From Amycolatopsis coloradensis (GTDB taxonomy: Bacteria > Actinomycetota > Actinomycetes > Mycobacteriales > Pseudonocardiaceae): a DNA stretch of 64,000 nt. Of this stretch, positions 51,527 through 60,477 are shown one piece after another. Each line of letters begins with the position of its first letter. Positions within the stretch are counted from its first letter, which is position 1. The translations under genes and the position numbers were made by a program. The notes below the pieces were generated by a model. The model was not told the origin of the DNA, searched no databases, and worked only from the letters and a program-made list of their open reading frames with translations. The DNA is taken from positions 243,155 through 307,154 of the forward strand of contig NZ_MQUQ01000017.1 in NCBI RefSeq assembly GCF_001953865.1, in the 5' to 3' direction.

Positions 51527-53118
51527 CGTTCACCCGGCGGAGGCGTAATTCTGCGGGGCCTGTCGAGAGTGAAAATCGGTAGCTTCCGGGCGGCGGCAAG
51601 GCGCCGTAAACGGTCGACCTCGCGCTCGCCAGTGTCGAGGGTACGCTCGTATCCGCCTTGCGGAGCCGGCCGACCGAACAGGTGCCCAGCGTCCGTAGGC
51701 CCATCGCAGCCGTAGATGCCCACCTGCCGGGCGCCTACCGCGGCGGCCAACCGCAACACTGCGTCAGCGTCGGCGCCGTCGAGACGGTCCTGAATGCCCG
51801 AACGTCCTACGAGTGGACCATAGAGCCACCGTGCCAGAGCTCCGCGCGGTTCCATTGCGGTCAGCAGGATGTCCACGGCGCCGAACTGGTCTGCGACGCC
51901 GTCGAACGCTGCCGGTTCCTGGCACGCGCAGTCGGCAGCGAGCATAAGGGTTGTGGTGGACATCCGGATGTGCCAGGTGGTCTTGCCTCCGATATCGAGA
52001 CCGCCGTGTTCACCTTGAAACGGCAGCGCCGTCACGGTGGCGGACCGGACCGCGACCTGATCGTAGGGTCGGAGTTCGACGACGTTGCGTATGCCGAGCC
52101 GGAGCAAGCAGTCGCGCAGGCTGGGATCCGCGAAGCTGTCGGAGCGGGTTGCGGGAACGAGGGCCAGGTCGATTCGATCTCGCAGTGCCAGCAACGCTTC
52201 GGCAACGAGGTGGTCGGGGTGTCCGTGCGAGATCAACACCGCATCGAGCCGCTGTGGCAGCCCGACATGGTCCTGCACCGGCGGTGTGATCGGATCAGCC
52301 AGGAGCGTTGTGCCGCTGTCGCGGAAGAGCACGCTGCAATGCCCCAAGAAGTCGATGCACGTCTGAGCAATGTGCTCGCCCTCCGCGGCCGGCGCCTCGA
52401 CAGGCCGGAGCAGCGCCGCCACGGCCGAGTGGTCACCCGCCCGGTCGAGCCCGAGGGCGGCAAGCGCCACCTCGATGGGGGCTGGGGAGTGCCGCAGGCG
52501 TAGGAGTTCGCCGAGTTGGTCACTATCGAAGGCGGAGTCCACGTGCAGTAGGCGCTGGTCGTCGGTCAACCGGGGCGTGTTGAGGAAGTGCGGCCGTGCT
52601 ACCCCCGGCCAGACCGCCACACTCTCCGTACCCGGCTCGATGGATCGCTGCAGGACGGGACGGAGTAGTCGGATGGACTGGCTGGACTCACCTCCCGTCG
52701 GGTCGTGTACGCGCTCGACTCCGCCGCTTAGCACCGATGCGGCTGACCCACCACCAGATTTCACTAGGTCCAGCAGCGCCGCGCCGACTACGAGCGTGGA
52801 AGAATCGGTGACTTCACCATCGTCAAGCCACCGCTGAACATTTCCACCTTGTTGGGCGCTGAGATTGGCGAACAATCCGCCTGCCGTACGGTCGTCCTTC
52901 GCCGCCGCAACGTGCCGGTCTCGGTGACGTAGGAAGGACTGCAGGATCGGCCGCTGGTGTCCTACCAGGTACATGGCGGCGTTCACCGGATCGAGCGTCA
53001 TGAGCCACGCTGCCCATTGGCGGATCAGCGGCTCGATCCGTACATCTGGGGCGAGGACGACCTGGCGCCCGCGGACCATTCCAGTTCCGGCCCTTGCGAC
53101 GGTGGACGGGCGGACCAT
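51523..53118 (-). CDS. Two-domain metallo-beta-lactamase-fold protein, possible CmlA-type hydroxylase
   Basis: About 531 residues from the ATG at 53118 (starts at 53154 or 53079 are possible). Residues 20-250 form a unique domain (VRIEPLIRQWAAWLMTLDP, AAMYLVGHQRPILQSFLRHR). Residues 260-531 form an MBL fold with the metal ligands LISHGHPDHLVAEALL (HxHxDH). The size and domain order match CmlA, a di-iron enzyme that beta-hydroxylates carrier-bound amino acids in chloramphenicol synthesis, but the resemblance is architectural. An ordinary hydrolase is the alternative. Stop overlaps the carbamoyltransferase start (ATGA). Confidence 0.65.
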   Translation of the reverse strand: MVRPSTVARAGTGMVRGRQVVLAPDVRIEPLIRQWAAWLMTLDPVNAAMYLVGHQRPILQSFLRHRDRHVAAAKDDRTAGGLFANLSAQQGGNVQRWLDDGEVTDSSTLVVGAALLDLVKSGGGSAASVLSGGVERVHDPTGGESSQSIRLLRPVLQRSIEPGTESVAVWPGVARPHFLNTPRLTDDQRLLHVDSAFDSDQLGELLRLRHSPAPIEVALAALGLDRAGDHSAVAALLRPVEAPAAEGEHIAQTCIDFLGHCSVLFRDSGTTLLADPITPPVQDHVGLPQRLDAVLISHGHPDHLVAEALLALRDRIDLALVPATRSDSFADPSLRDCLLRLGIRNVVELRPYDQVAVRSATVTALPFQGEHGGLDIGGKTTWHIRMSTTTLMLAADCACQEPAAFDGVADQFGAVDILLTAMEPRGALARWLYGPLVGRSGIQDRLDGADADAVLRLAAAVGARQVGIYGCDGPTDAGHLFGRPAPQGGYERTLDTGEREVDRLRRLAAARKLPIFTLDRPRRITPPPGER

Positions 53119-53219
53119 CAGCTCACATCCTGTCGACAGGCCGGGGGTGTGCATGGGACTCAACCGCCGACGCAGCCACGTCGGTTCGCCTTCTACTCAT
53201 CAGCGAACTCGATGCTCGC

Positions 53220-53249
53220 CAGTACAGTCAACAGTCAGTCGTCAGTCAT
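53220..53249. promoter_or_regulatory. CAGT-iterated cluster upstream of the NRPS operon
   Basis: CAGT occurs five times within 30 bases (starts at 53220, 53225, 53232, 53236, 53243), in the 264-bp gap between the aminotransferase gene and the MBL-fold gene. Iterated half-sites often bind activators of biosynthetic operons; significance has not been tested. Confidence 0.3.
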
Positions 53250-53382
53250 GCCCGGACGGCCTAAACCCAATGCTGGTCGTTTAAATACCAGAATGTCCCC
53301 CATTGATCTTGATCCCACCTGTTTGTCCTGATCGCCGGATGCAAGGTTGATCTCGTGCGGGCTTAACCGCCCGGCATCGGGC

Positions 53383-54498
53383 TTAGCCCTCATGGCCTAT
53401 GAGACACTCCACAGCCGCCGAATTCAGGAGGTTGATTCGCACAAACCCCGGATGCCCAGTTCCGCCAAAACAAGCAATGTCCATTCCGGCAAATCGATTA
53501 GCAGGTACGGCCGGACGGCCGAACAAAAAATAGCCGCTGAACGGCTCAATGGCATTCGGTACGGCGTCTGACGCGCACAACCGGAGGTACCGAGTATGTG
53601 CGAAGTTCATCAGCGGCAATGCTCCGTCATCGGTACTAAGCGCAGCAATCGCTCGATGGGCAAATCTTCGATCAGCCAGCCCGGCGGCCCCGTGCAACCT
53701 GCCGTGCAACTCCGAGAACGCAGATGCATGCTGCTCGGGAACGAGCGTGTACGCGAAGCGAAACCCATGCAGTGCCAATGTTTTGGTCGGGCACACGAGC
53801 CTATAAGTCAGATCAGGATCCAGCTGCTCGGTCGCCTCTGTACTCGCGCCGTCCCACCCCATGTACTGGAATGTGCCATCCACGATGACCGTCGAACCGG
53901 TCCGGTGTTGCCAGGCCGCTATGGCGTTAACTGTCTCGCGACGGACCGGCACGCCAGCGAACCACACCGGATCGGTCAGCCACAACAAGCATCGACCCGA
54001 TGGAAGCGACAGGCGTACATCCTCGGCGAAGTCGACATCCGAAGCCACCCGGCGCACGGTGAAGCCCAGCTTTCGGATCCACCAGCCGGCGTTGTAGTAG
54101 ACCGGTGGCAGGTAAGCCAGCTCCCTGACTCCGTCGAGGAATTGATACATTAGAAGTGTCGTCAGGAAGCTGGTCGCACCAGCCCCTGGCACACATCGAT
54201 GTGCGGTGACCGAATGTTCACCGTATCGATGCACGTGTAGGTCGGCTATCGCCGCCGCCAGGTCGGGATCTTCGTCCATGTGGCTGTATGCACCGAGTCG
54301 GCCGAGAGAGCTGATCGATACTTGGGCAAATTCGCCAAGGAAGATCTGTGTGAAGGGGTGGTCGCCATTCCAATCGGATACGAACGTCCGCTCAGGGTCC
54401 TTTCGCAACACCTCGCCAAGGCGGTCATGTGCTGCGAGTTCAGAATACAGAAGCTCGCGGTCGTCTGAACCTTGAGACGGTCTTGACCCCAACGACAA
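53383..54498 (-). CDS. PLP-dependent aminotransferase (fold type I)
   Basis: A 371-residue protein. The start is a TTG at 54498 with GGAGGA 8 bases before. PLP residues: Asp in TVIVDGTFQYMGW and Lys in VCPTKTLALHGFRFAYT (the K-x4-G-x-R pattern); TSFLTTLLMYQFLDGV lies near the expected substrate loop, and GHPGFVRINLLN carries the C-terminal carboxylate-binding Arg. The acceptor is unknown; it may make or modify the amino-acid building block used by the A-T starter module or decarboxylate-type fold relatives may exist. It is separated from the rest of the operon by 264 bp and may have its own promoter. Confidence 0.8.
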   Translation of the reverse strand: MSLGSRPSQGSDDRELLYSELAAHDRLGEVLRKDPERTFVSDWNGDHPFTQIFLGEFAQVSISSLGRLGAYSHMDEDPDLAAAIADLHVHRYGEHSVTAHRCVPGAGATSFLTTLLMYQFLDGVRELAYLPPVYYNAGWWIRKLGFTVRRVASDVDFAEDVRLSLPSGRCLLWLTDPVWFAGVPVRRETVNAIAAWQHRTGSTVIVDGTFQYMGWDGASTEATEQLDPDLTYRLVCPTKTLALHGFRFAYTLVPEQHASAFSELHGRLHGAAGLADRRFAHRAIAALSTDDGALPLMNFAHTRYLRLCASDAVPNAIEPFSGYFLFGRPAVPANRFAGMDIACFGGTGHPGFVRINLLNSAAVECLIGHEG

Positions 54499-54736
54499 CG
54501 AAATTCCTCCGATCGGCTACGTCGACCTGGCGGCCAAGCCATCGCCGCCAGTGGACACTCAGCCAGTATACATCAAATTGCTGGCGATGTAGATTGATAG
54601 CATTGCAGGGTCCGCGCCCTGGCAGTTTGGACACGCCGAGATGTTCTTCGGTAGGCGACTCAGAATGCCGTCAGGTTACAGTCGGAGAGTTCCAGATGGC
54701 AGCAGGTAGAAACGTCATTTAGATGACAGTGTCACC

Positions 54737-55693
54737 CTATTCGTGAAGGCCGTATTCGATGTGCGCCCCGAGATTCCAAGACCGTTTAACGGTTGACGCG
54801 ATCTGACTTATTGCCGCCGACGCGGCGGGTGTCACAGAAATCGCTCTGAGAAACCCATGCAATTCGCCGGCATAGCAGACTAGGGTAACCGTTACGCCAG
54901 CATTTGCGAGCAATCTTCCATAGTCCTCGCCTTGGTCCCTAAGTGGGTCGCACTCAGCTGTCATAATTAGCGTGTGCGGCAACCCCTTCAAATTTGCACA
55001 AACTGGGCTGACAAATGGTGATTTCGATAAATCTTCGGACGGCAAGTAGCACGACTTATACCAGTCGATCATTTCGCCGTCGAGACCGTATCCCTGCCCG
55101 TATCGAACACGTGAGGGGCGACTGTCCACCCTTAGGTCAACAAAAGGATACGCCAGAAAGTTTACCGCGGCGGCTTCGCCGCGATCGCGCATACGTAATG
55201 CTGTCACGGTTGCCAAGTTGGCACCTGCACTATCGCCGCCGAGGGCGAGCCGCGTTGTGTCACACGAGGCTAATCCGCCGCCTAAAATCCAGCGCACTAC
55301 TGAGTCGGAATCTGAAATAGCGGCCGGGTAAGGGTACTCTGGTGCGAGACGGTAATCCACGCTCACCACTACACAACTAGCCGCGAGAGCTAAGTGGCGG
55401 CACAATGTGTCAACAGTATCAAGATCGCCGATTACAAAGCCGCCCCCATGGAAATAGACTATTACAGGCGATGACCCTTTGGAAGGCTCGTTATAGATCC
55501 TAACAGGGACGGGTGTATCGCCATCTATCACATAATCCCTGATCGTGGCCACCGTTGGCGGTTCGCCGGAGATAATAGCCGAATTACGTCGGAGTGCGGC
55601 CCTACAGATCTCTGCGTCGCCAACCGTTGGCCGACTCACCGCTTCCTCTTGGAGAAATGCTGCCGCATGTGGGCTTAGTTCTGCCATACTCAT
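54737..55693 (-). CDS. Alpha/beta hydrolase, hormone-sensitive-lipase (HSL) family
   Basis: A 318-residue hydrolase. The oxyanion motif is FHGGGFVIGD (residues 82-85), the nucleophile Ser155 is in LGGDSAGANLATV, Asp249 is in TAECDPLRDQGEDYG and His279 in YAGELHGFLRAI. A complete catalytic triad is visible. The codon usage is more AT-rich than the NRPS genes (for example ATT, ATA and AAA codons), which suggests a separate origin. It may be a tailoring esterase of the cluster or an unrelated gene at its edge. Confidence 0.85.
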   Translation of the reverse strand: MSMAELSPHAAAFLQEEAVSRPTVGDAEICRAALRRNSAIISGEPPTVATIRDYVIDGDTPVPVRIYNEPSKGSSPVIVYFHGGGFVIGDLDTVDTLCRHLALAASCVVVSVDYRLAPEYPYPAAISDSDSVVRWILGGGLASCDTTRLALGGDSAGANLATVTALRMRDRGEAAAVNFLAYPFVDLRVDSRPSRVRYGQGYGLDGEMIDWYKSCYLPSEDLSKSPFVSPVCANLKGLPHTLIMTAECDPLRDQGEDYGRLLANAGVTVTLVCYAGELHGFLRAISVTPAASAAISQIASTVKRSWNLGAHIEYGLHE

Positions 55694-56102
55694 ACATTCT
55701 ACACAAGGTTGAAATTATCGGCGAAACCAGTTTTGGCGATCGTAGCGGTTGATTTCCCATAGAACACGCAACGTTCCCACCAGTGGCATAAAGCTTTCGA
55801 ATTGATCGATAATTATTTGAGTCAGACGCACGGTGACCGCTTAGCTACGCCCTCCATGGGCGCCACAGTACTCTAGAATGCAATTCCGAGTGCCGCCGCC
55901 CGCTTGCCTAGTACGAACGGAAGACGCTCTTCGATGTTAGAAAGTTCGGCATCCATTTTCGGATCGCCAATCACCCGACGTCGCCATGTCCCGGTTTTCT
56001 TGTAGTCCTTTCTTGGATGGCGCGCGGGTCCCTGCACCCGTCAGTGCACGCCGAGAAGACCCGACGCCTGCCGTACCTCCTTGCCCGCGCCGACACCCCG
56101 GA
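55694..56102. other. Intergenic, AT-richer stretch at the cluster's right edge
   Basis: No gene found. It is noticeably more AT-rich than either side. It ends in the sequence GATCAGGCTGCAAG (near 56103), which recurs near 62296 just outside the third DUF2637 fragment. Confidence 0.45.
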
Positions 56103-56914
56103 TCAGGCTGCAAGAGGTTCGCTACGCTGTGCGTCTTGCTGATCGCTGTTCAGTTGCTGACCGCCTTCGGTCCGAGTCTGGAACTCAGAGCGCACAACCT
56201 TGACCAGCCGCCGGGCCTGAGTCGCACCTATGCCCAGCTGAACACGAAGCGTGTCCGCCGAAATCGGCTTCTGGTGCACAGCTCGATGCGCAGCGTCCGC
56301 TTCCCGCGCCAATCCCAAGAGCGTCTCCGACGAACGCTTCTTCCGCGGCAGGTGGGGCCTACTCCGACCGGCCGGTTCGTCCCGCTTGGTCCCACTGCCC
56401 ACCGAGCTCGCCTCCTGCTTCTCTCGCACGAGCTCCTCCAACTGCTCTTCAGCAACCGCACTGCGCGTGGCCGTCGAAGTACTGAACTCACCGAGCGCCT
56501 GGAGGAAGCTCGGGCCCACTTCAGCCCAGCCGATCAAGAGAAACGGGCCGACGGCGTAGAAAGTTGCCTTTCCGTACTCACCCGCCACTATCGGGTCGGC
56601 CACGTTCAACGCCAACGTGACCACGCTCGCGAAGATCAGGAGGCGGCGAGCCGGCCGCAGTACGTCCGCGGACGCGCCTGCGAGCGCCAGGTGCCGGGTA
56701 CCCAGCAGCAGACCAAGATCGACAGATCGACCGCAGGTGCGACGAGCGGTGCGACCCAGATCGGGACTCCGAGCCGGAGGGCGAGGTTGAGGACGTTGCC
56801 GAAGCCGAAGAGGAAGGTGAGGCCGACGACGACGCCCATGATCACGGTGACGGGCCGCACGACGGAAGCCTCGTCCGAAGCTGATTGCGTCGACATATCT
56901 GCGCGCCTGGTCAT
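56103..56914 (-). pseudogene. DUF2637-domain membrane protein gene with a frameshift (copy 2)
   Basis: Starting at 56914 (MTRRADMSTQ...) one frame gives two membrane helices, VIMGVVVGLTFLFGFGNVLN and LRLGVPIWVAPLVAPAVDLS. Near 56730 the sense passes to another frame, DLGLLLGTRHLALAGASADV, LRPARRLLIFASVVTLALNV, FLLIGWAEVGPSFLQALGE and on to 56103. One lost base (a G in a GGG run) explains it. DUF2637 proteins occur on conjugative actinomycete elements, where SpdB-like functions are suspected. The C-terminal part (ARRLVKVVRSEFQTRTEGG) is repeated at 37.3 and 62.3 kb. Its first codon overlaps the end of the HTH gene. Confidence 0.75.
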
Positions 56915-57369
56915 CGACCACCGCCGGCTTCGACTCGCGGACGCCCGTGGGAGTCTCGCGTGGGGATGCCACGTTCACGGAGCTTGTTCAGCACTGTCGT
57001 GTGGTTGACGCCCAGGTGGTCGCCGACTCGCGCCAGTGACCAGCCGAGGTTGTAGAGGTGGATGGCGTCGTCGACCTGCTCGGGGGAGAGGCCGCGGCGG
57101 CGCATCGGCACGCCGTGTCGGTGGAGGATGGTGCTGACCGTCCGCCGCTCGATGCCGAACCGGTCACCGAGTTCGTACACCGTCGCGCCGGACCGGTAGT
57201 CAGCGATCAACTGCTCGACTTGATCGGCACGTAGTTGCCGGGCCCGGCGAGGTCGGTCGCGCTTGATCAAGGTCGGCTCGGGGGTATCGAGGCTGGGGAG
57301 CTTCTCACGGAGCTCCTCTAGGGCTCTGACCTGGTCTTTTATGTTCGAGTAAGGTCCCCTAACCTCCAC
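56911..57369 (-). CDS. HTH protein with two helix-turn-helix units
   Basis: A 152-residue protein. Two HTH units of resolvase type follow one another: SGATVYELGDRFGIERRTVS (recognition TVSTILHRHGVPMRRRG) and LGWSLARVGDHLGVNHTTVL (NKLRERGIPTRDS). They recall the DNA-binding tail of DNA invertases and the transcriptional regulators of integrative elements. Its GTG start (57369) lies 13 bases from a 13-bp inverted repeat, a likely autoregulatory operator. Stop overlaps the DUF2637 start (ATGA). It is divergent from the CBASS operon and could control it. Confidence 0.75.
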   Translation of the reverse strand: MEVRGPYSNIKDQVRALEELREKLPSLDTPEPTLIKRDRPRRARQLRADQVEQLIADYRSGATVYELGDRFGIERRTVSTILHRHGVPMRRRGLSPEQVDDAIHLYNLGWSLARVGDHLGVNHTTVLNKLRERGIPTRDSHGRPRVEAGGGR

Positions 57370-57381
57370 CGGGACCGAAGC

Positions 57382-57440
57382 ATCGGTAGCCCCCTCACTA
57401 TCTCTGACCTGCGTTTTTGCCAGGTTGGGGGGCTACCGAT
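57382..57440. promoter_or_regulatory. 13-bp perfect inverted repeat between the HTH gene and the CBASS operon
   Basis: Arms 57382-57394 (ATCGGTAGCCCCC) and 57428-57440 (its exact complement) with a 33-base spacer that itself contains a smaller ACCTG/CAGGT dyad. It lies 13 bases upstream of the HTH start and about 190 bases from the SAVED start. It could be an operator for the HTH protein or an attenuator-like leader; the inverted symmetry is certain, its role is not. Confidence 0.6.
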
Positions 57441-57627
57441 CGGTTGTTGTCGATTTTGGTCCAACTAGAACTCGTCTTGCGATGAGCGGGTGCGCGGCCA
57501 AGGCCGGCCACGATGAACGGAAGCCCGCGTGTCGCTACCCTCGGCGCGCTTTGTCCCAACGCAGTCGCACCTAGAGTTGTGCTGCTTCCTGCCGGTCGGC
57601 GGTGAGGCGGTTACGAACAGATGGTGG

Positions 57628-58713
57628 ATGGTTGTCGTGGTCGGACAGGAACAGCCAGGCAAGCCGCGGCTCACCGTGGTCGGATCCGCGGAGCCCGCGA
57701 AGAGTCAGGGCTGGCAGGCGGTGCTCGACGGCACCGCAGCCGTTGCGATCGGCGGCATCGTCTCGGGTGGGTTCGGAGTCGAAGCGGTGAAGTCCTTCGT
57801 CACCGGCGAGACGGCGGGTCGGTGGTGGTTTGTTGTCGGCCTCGCGGTGGGTCTTGCGCTGGTAGGTATCGGAATCTTGCTGCGCGAACGGGCTCGTCGA
57901 CGCGTTCGCGTCGGGATTGTCGTGACCGCGAGCGACGCTCGCCGAGGCCAAGCGCGGGCACTTCAACTCGACCAGCAAGCAGAGATGTTCTGCCGGCGCA
58001 CGTGCACGGTAACGCTGAAGACGAGTATCGAACTGCCAGGCGACGGTCGATGGGACCAGGAACTGGTCAACGCCTTGGCCGACGAAACGCTCTCCGCGAC
58101 CACCATGGCAGAGCGGTTGACCCCGGATGCGGCTCGGATCAACCTGGTCCCGACGATGCCACTGCACGTCGCGTTCTGGTTCGGCGCCCGCCTGGGCTAC
58201 ACCCACGCGCGTGAGGTCGCCGTGCACGCCATTCGGCAGGCCGACGGCGCTCCGGCCTACTTCCCGGCGACGGCGTTGCGTGCCGTGGAGTCCATCGATC
58301 AACCGTTGATCGTCGATCGACCCGAAGCCTTCGATGAGGGAGATCCGACCGTGGTCGCATTGGCGCTGGACCTGCAGGGACGCGGCGATCAGTTCTTCGA
58401 CCACGTCAAGGCGGCGTGTCGTCAGCATGGTGTCGGCCTGCTCCTCGGGATGCGGACGACATCGTCGAGGCTCGCCGAGAACCAGGACACCTTCACCGCG
58501 GTGGTCGAGCAGACCTGCAAAGCGTGGCGCGACGCCCCGCTGGCGGCATCCGCGAGGACCGGTCGCCACGTCATCTTCCTCAGCGGCCCAGTCGCCATTG
58601 CAGTCGCGTTGGGTGCTCGCTTGGCCTCACCGGAGCACGGTCGGTGGACCGCGTTCACCTTCGACGCCGCCACAAACACCTACGAGCCGTTCCCCGCCCT
58701 GGCTCCTGCCTGA
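57628..58713 (+). CDS. CBASS effector: transmembrane-SAVED protein
   Basis: About 361 residues from the ATG at 57628; a GTG at 57529 with GGAAG upstream would add 33 residues rich in codons rare here. Two hydrophobic segments (VAIGGIVSGGFGVEAVKSF and WWFVVGLAVGLALVGIGILL) precede the SAVED domain: INLVPTMPLHVAFWFGARLG, YTHAREVAVHAI, then HVIFLSGPVAIAVALGARLA and a closing strand WTAFTFDAATNTYEPF. SAVED domains bind cyclic oligonucleotides; TM-SAVED effectors probably disrupt the membrane and kill the infected cell. It is first in the operon, before the CD-NTase. Confidence 0.87.
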   Translation: MVVVVGQEQPGKPRLTVVGSAEPAKSQGWQAVLDGTAAVAIGGIVSGGFGVEAVKSFVTGETAGRWWFVVGLAVGLALVGIGILLRERARRRVRVGIVVTASDARRGQARALQLDQQAEMFCRRTCTVTLKTSIELPGDGRWDQELVNALADETLSATTMAERLTPDAARINLVPTMPLHVAFWFGARLGYTHAREVAVHAIRQADGAPAYFPATALRAVESIDQPLIVDRPEAFDEGDPTVVALALDLQGRGDQFFDHVKAACRQHGVGLLLGMRTTSSRLAENQDTFTAVVEQTCKAWRDAPLAASARTGRHVIFLSGPVAIAVALGARLASPEHGRWTAFTFDAATNTYEPFPALAPA

Positions 58714-58897
58714 CGCACCGCGCAGTGCGGATCGCGGTCGACACGTCGAGGGCCACGCCCCTGGACGCGCGGAATTGTCGGTGGTGACGCTTACGCTGTC
58801 GAGAAGGGCTCCGCTCAGCGGGACCAGCAGGTCACGGCAGCGCTGTGACCTGCTGCTTCGTAGCGGCGCGGTTGTCCGAGGCGATAAGGAGAGCCCG

Positions 58898-59878
58898 ATG
58901 AGTCTGACCGAGGCGTTCGACGAATACCAGAAGACGGTCGATGCTGACCCTACCCAGGTCAAGGAGGCACGGGACCGCCGCGACACGTTCAAGGTGGCCC
59001 TCGGCGCCGAGGCCGACGTTGTCGAGGTGTGGGGATCGGGCTCCCTGCGCCGCAGCACGCACACCGGACCGCTGATCCACGACGTCGACCTCGTGGTCGT
59101 GTTCGACCGTGACGACCACCCCGGCTGGGGCGAGCCGGGCAACAACACCGCCGCCGACTCGCTCGATGTGCTGCACGACAAGATCACCAAGTTGCTCGGC
59201 AACAGCGGCACGGTCGAGAAGCTAGTCCGACGCGCCGACCCGCGCCGGCACGCGGTGAAGTGCTTCATTGACCTCCCGGGCGCCCCCGAGGGGTTCACCG
59301 TGGACGCCATGCCTGCGCTGGACGACAACGGCGCGCTCCTCATCCCCGAGAAAACCGACGGCGACACCTCGCTGTGGGTTCCTTCCAACCCTCAATACCT
59401 GGTGCGGGAGATCGCACAGCGCAGCGCGGACTGGGACTACTTCCTCCGTCTGGTGCGCGTGGTCAAGAAGTGGCGCAAACGCGCCGAGGTGGAGGGTAAG
59501 GTCAAGTCGTTGGTGATGGAGGTTCTCGCCCTTCACCACCTCCCCGTCGACACCCGGCCCAACGCACTTCGCCGGTTCTTCACCGCGGCGGCGACCGCGG
59601 TCGGCAACGGGCCGGTCACTGATCCTGCCGACGTCTGCGGGGAAATCCAGCCCGACCTCGACCGTGTGGGATTGCGCGAGTCGCTGCTCGATGCCGCTGA
59701 CCTCGCCGATCAAGCGTGCGACGCCGCGGCAAACGGCTACACCGATGACGCGAAGAAGCTCTGGCGGGACGTCTTCGGCAGCGACTTCCCCGCGCCGAAG
59801 GGCAAGGCCACCACCGGCCCCGTACTGATCGTTCCCGCAGTCACCAAGCGGCCGATTAAGGACGCGCCCCAAGGCTGA
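58898..59878 (+). CDS. CD-NTase (cGAS/DncV-like nucleotidyltransferase)
   Basis: A 326-residue enzyme with start ATG 58898 preceded by AAGGAGAG. Catalytic motifs: GS in VWGSGSLRRSTHTG (Ser47-Ser49), Asp62 and Asp64 in IHDVDLVVVFD and Asp136 in EGFTVDAMPAL. It should make a cyclic di- or trinucleotide upon phage infection to activate the SAVED protein. The nucleobase preference cannot be read from the sequence. The C-terminal tail (KATTGPVLIVPAVTKRPIKD, ending Gly) suits conjugation by the neighbouring E1/E2 proteins, as shown in other type II CBASS systems. The 184-bp gap before it holds no other gene. Confidence 0.9.
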   Translation: MSLTEAFDEYQKTVDADPTQVKEARDRRDTFKVALGAEADVVEVWGSGSLRRSTHTGPLIHDVDLVVVFDRDDHPGWGEPGNNTAADSLDVLHDKITKLLGNSGTVEKLVRRADPRRHAVKCFIDLPGAPEGFTVDAMPALDDNGALLIPEKTDGDTSLWVPSNPQYLVREIAQRSADWDYFLRLVRVVKKWRKRAEVEGKVKSLVMEVLALHHLPVDTRPNALRRFFTAAATAVGNGPVTDPADVCGEIQPDLDRVGLRESLLDAADLADQACDAAANGYTDDAKKLWRDVFGSDFPAPKGKATTGPVLIVPAVTKRPIKDAPQG

Positions 59879-59886
59879 CTACCGAC

Positions 59887-60477
59887 ATGATCGATCGACC
59901 GGAGTTCGCGGCAATTCCTTGGTGGGAGGCCGAACCCTCGCGGTTCGCCCGGGATCAACGCGAGATCGCCGACTCCTTTCCTGAGCTGGACTGGCACGGC
60001 GCCGGGGCCGGCGTGTGGAGCGGCCGACTGTCCATGTGGCCGCTGCAGCGGCCCGAACCAGCCGGGCTGACATTCCTCCTCGGCGGGCATGGCATGCAAA
60101 TCGAGATCGCCTATCGCCAGGCGTACCCGATGGTGCCGCCGCGGATCTTTCCCGTCGATCCACGACCGGAACCCGTGGAGTGCACCCAGCACCGATGGCA
60201 CGTGAACGGCGACGGCAGCTTGTGCCAGTTCCAAACCGACACCGCCTGGGATCCCCGCGACTCGGTCTGCGACCTCATCGTCAAGGCGGCGGCGTGGCGC
60301 ATCGAGTACGCGCTCATGAAAGCCGGTGCGCTGGACCAAATGACCCTGCACGGAATCGTGAGCGACTCGTCCCTGGACGACTTGATCACGATCACCGGCC
60401 AGCATCTCGATAGCACCGACGCGCACCCGAAGGGTGCCGAATCCGCGGAGAGCGTCGACTCTGGGGAGGAACGATGA
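59887..60477 (+). CDS. E2-like ubiquitin-conjugating-fold protein of CBASS
   Basis: A 196-residue stand-alone E2. The beta-sheet and the Pro-rich turn (YPMVPPRIFPVDPRPEPVE) precede HRWHVNGDGSLCQFQ; Cys113 is the likely catalytic cysteine (NGDGSLC). The tail is acidic. In most type II CBASS systems E1 and E2 are fused in Cap2; here they are separate genes. The start is 8 bases after the CD-NTase stop; the stop overlaps the E1 start. Confidence 0.82.
   Translation: MIDRPEFAAIPWWEAEPSRFARDQREIADSFPELDWHGAGAGVWSGRLSMWPLQRPEPAGLTFLLGGHGMQIEIAYRQAYPMVPPRIFPVDPRPEPVECTQHRWHVNGDGSLCQFQTDTAWDPRDSVCDLIVKAAAWRIEYALMKAGALDQMTLHGIVSDSSLDDLITITGQHLDSTDAHPKGAESAESVDSGEER

Noticed and set aside
55986..57008. 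Plus-strand open stretch across the DUF2637 gene
   Set aside because: It is the antisense of the frameshifted DUF2637 gene and has no coding character of its own.
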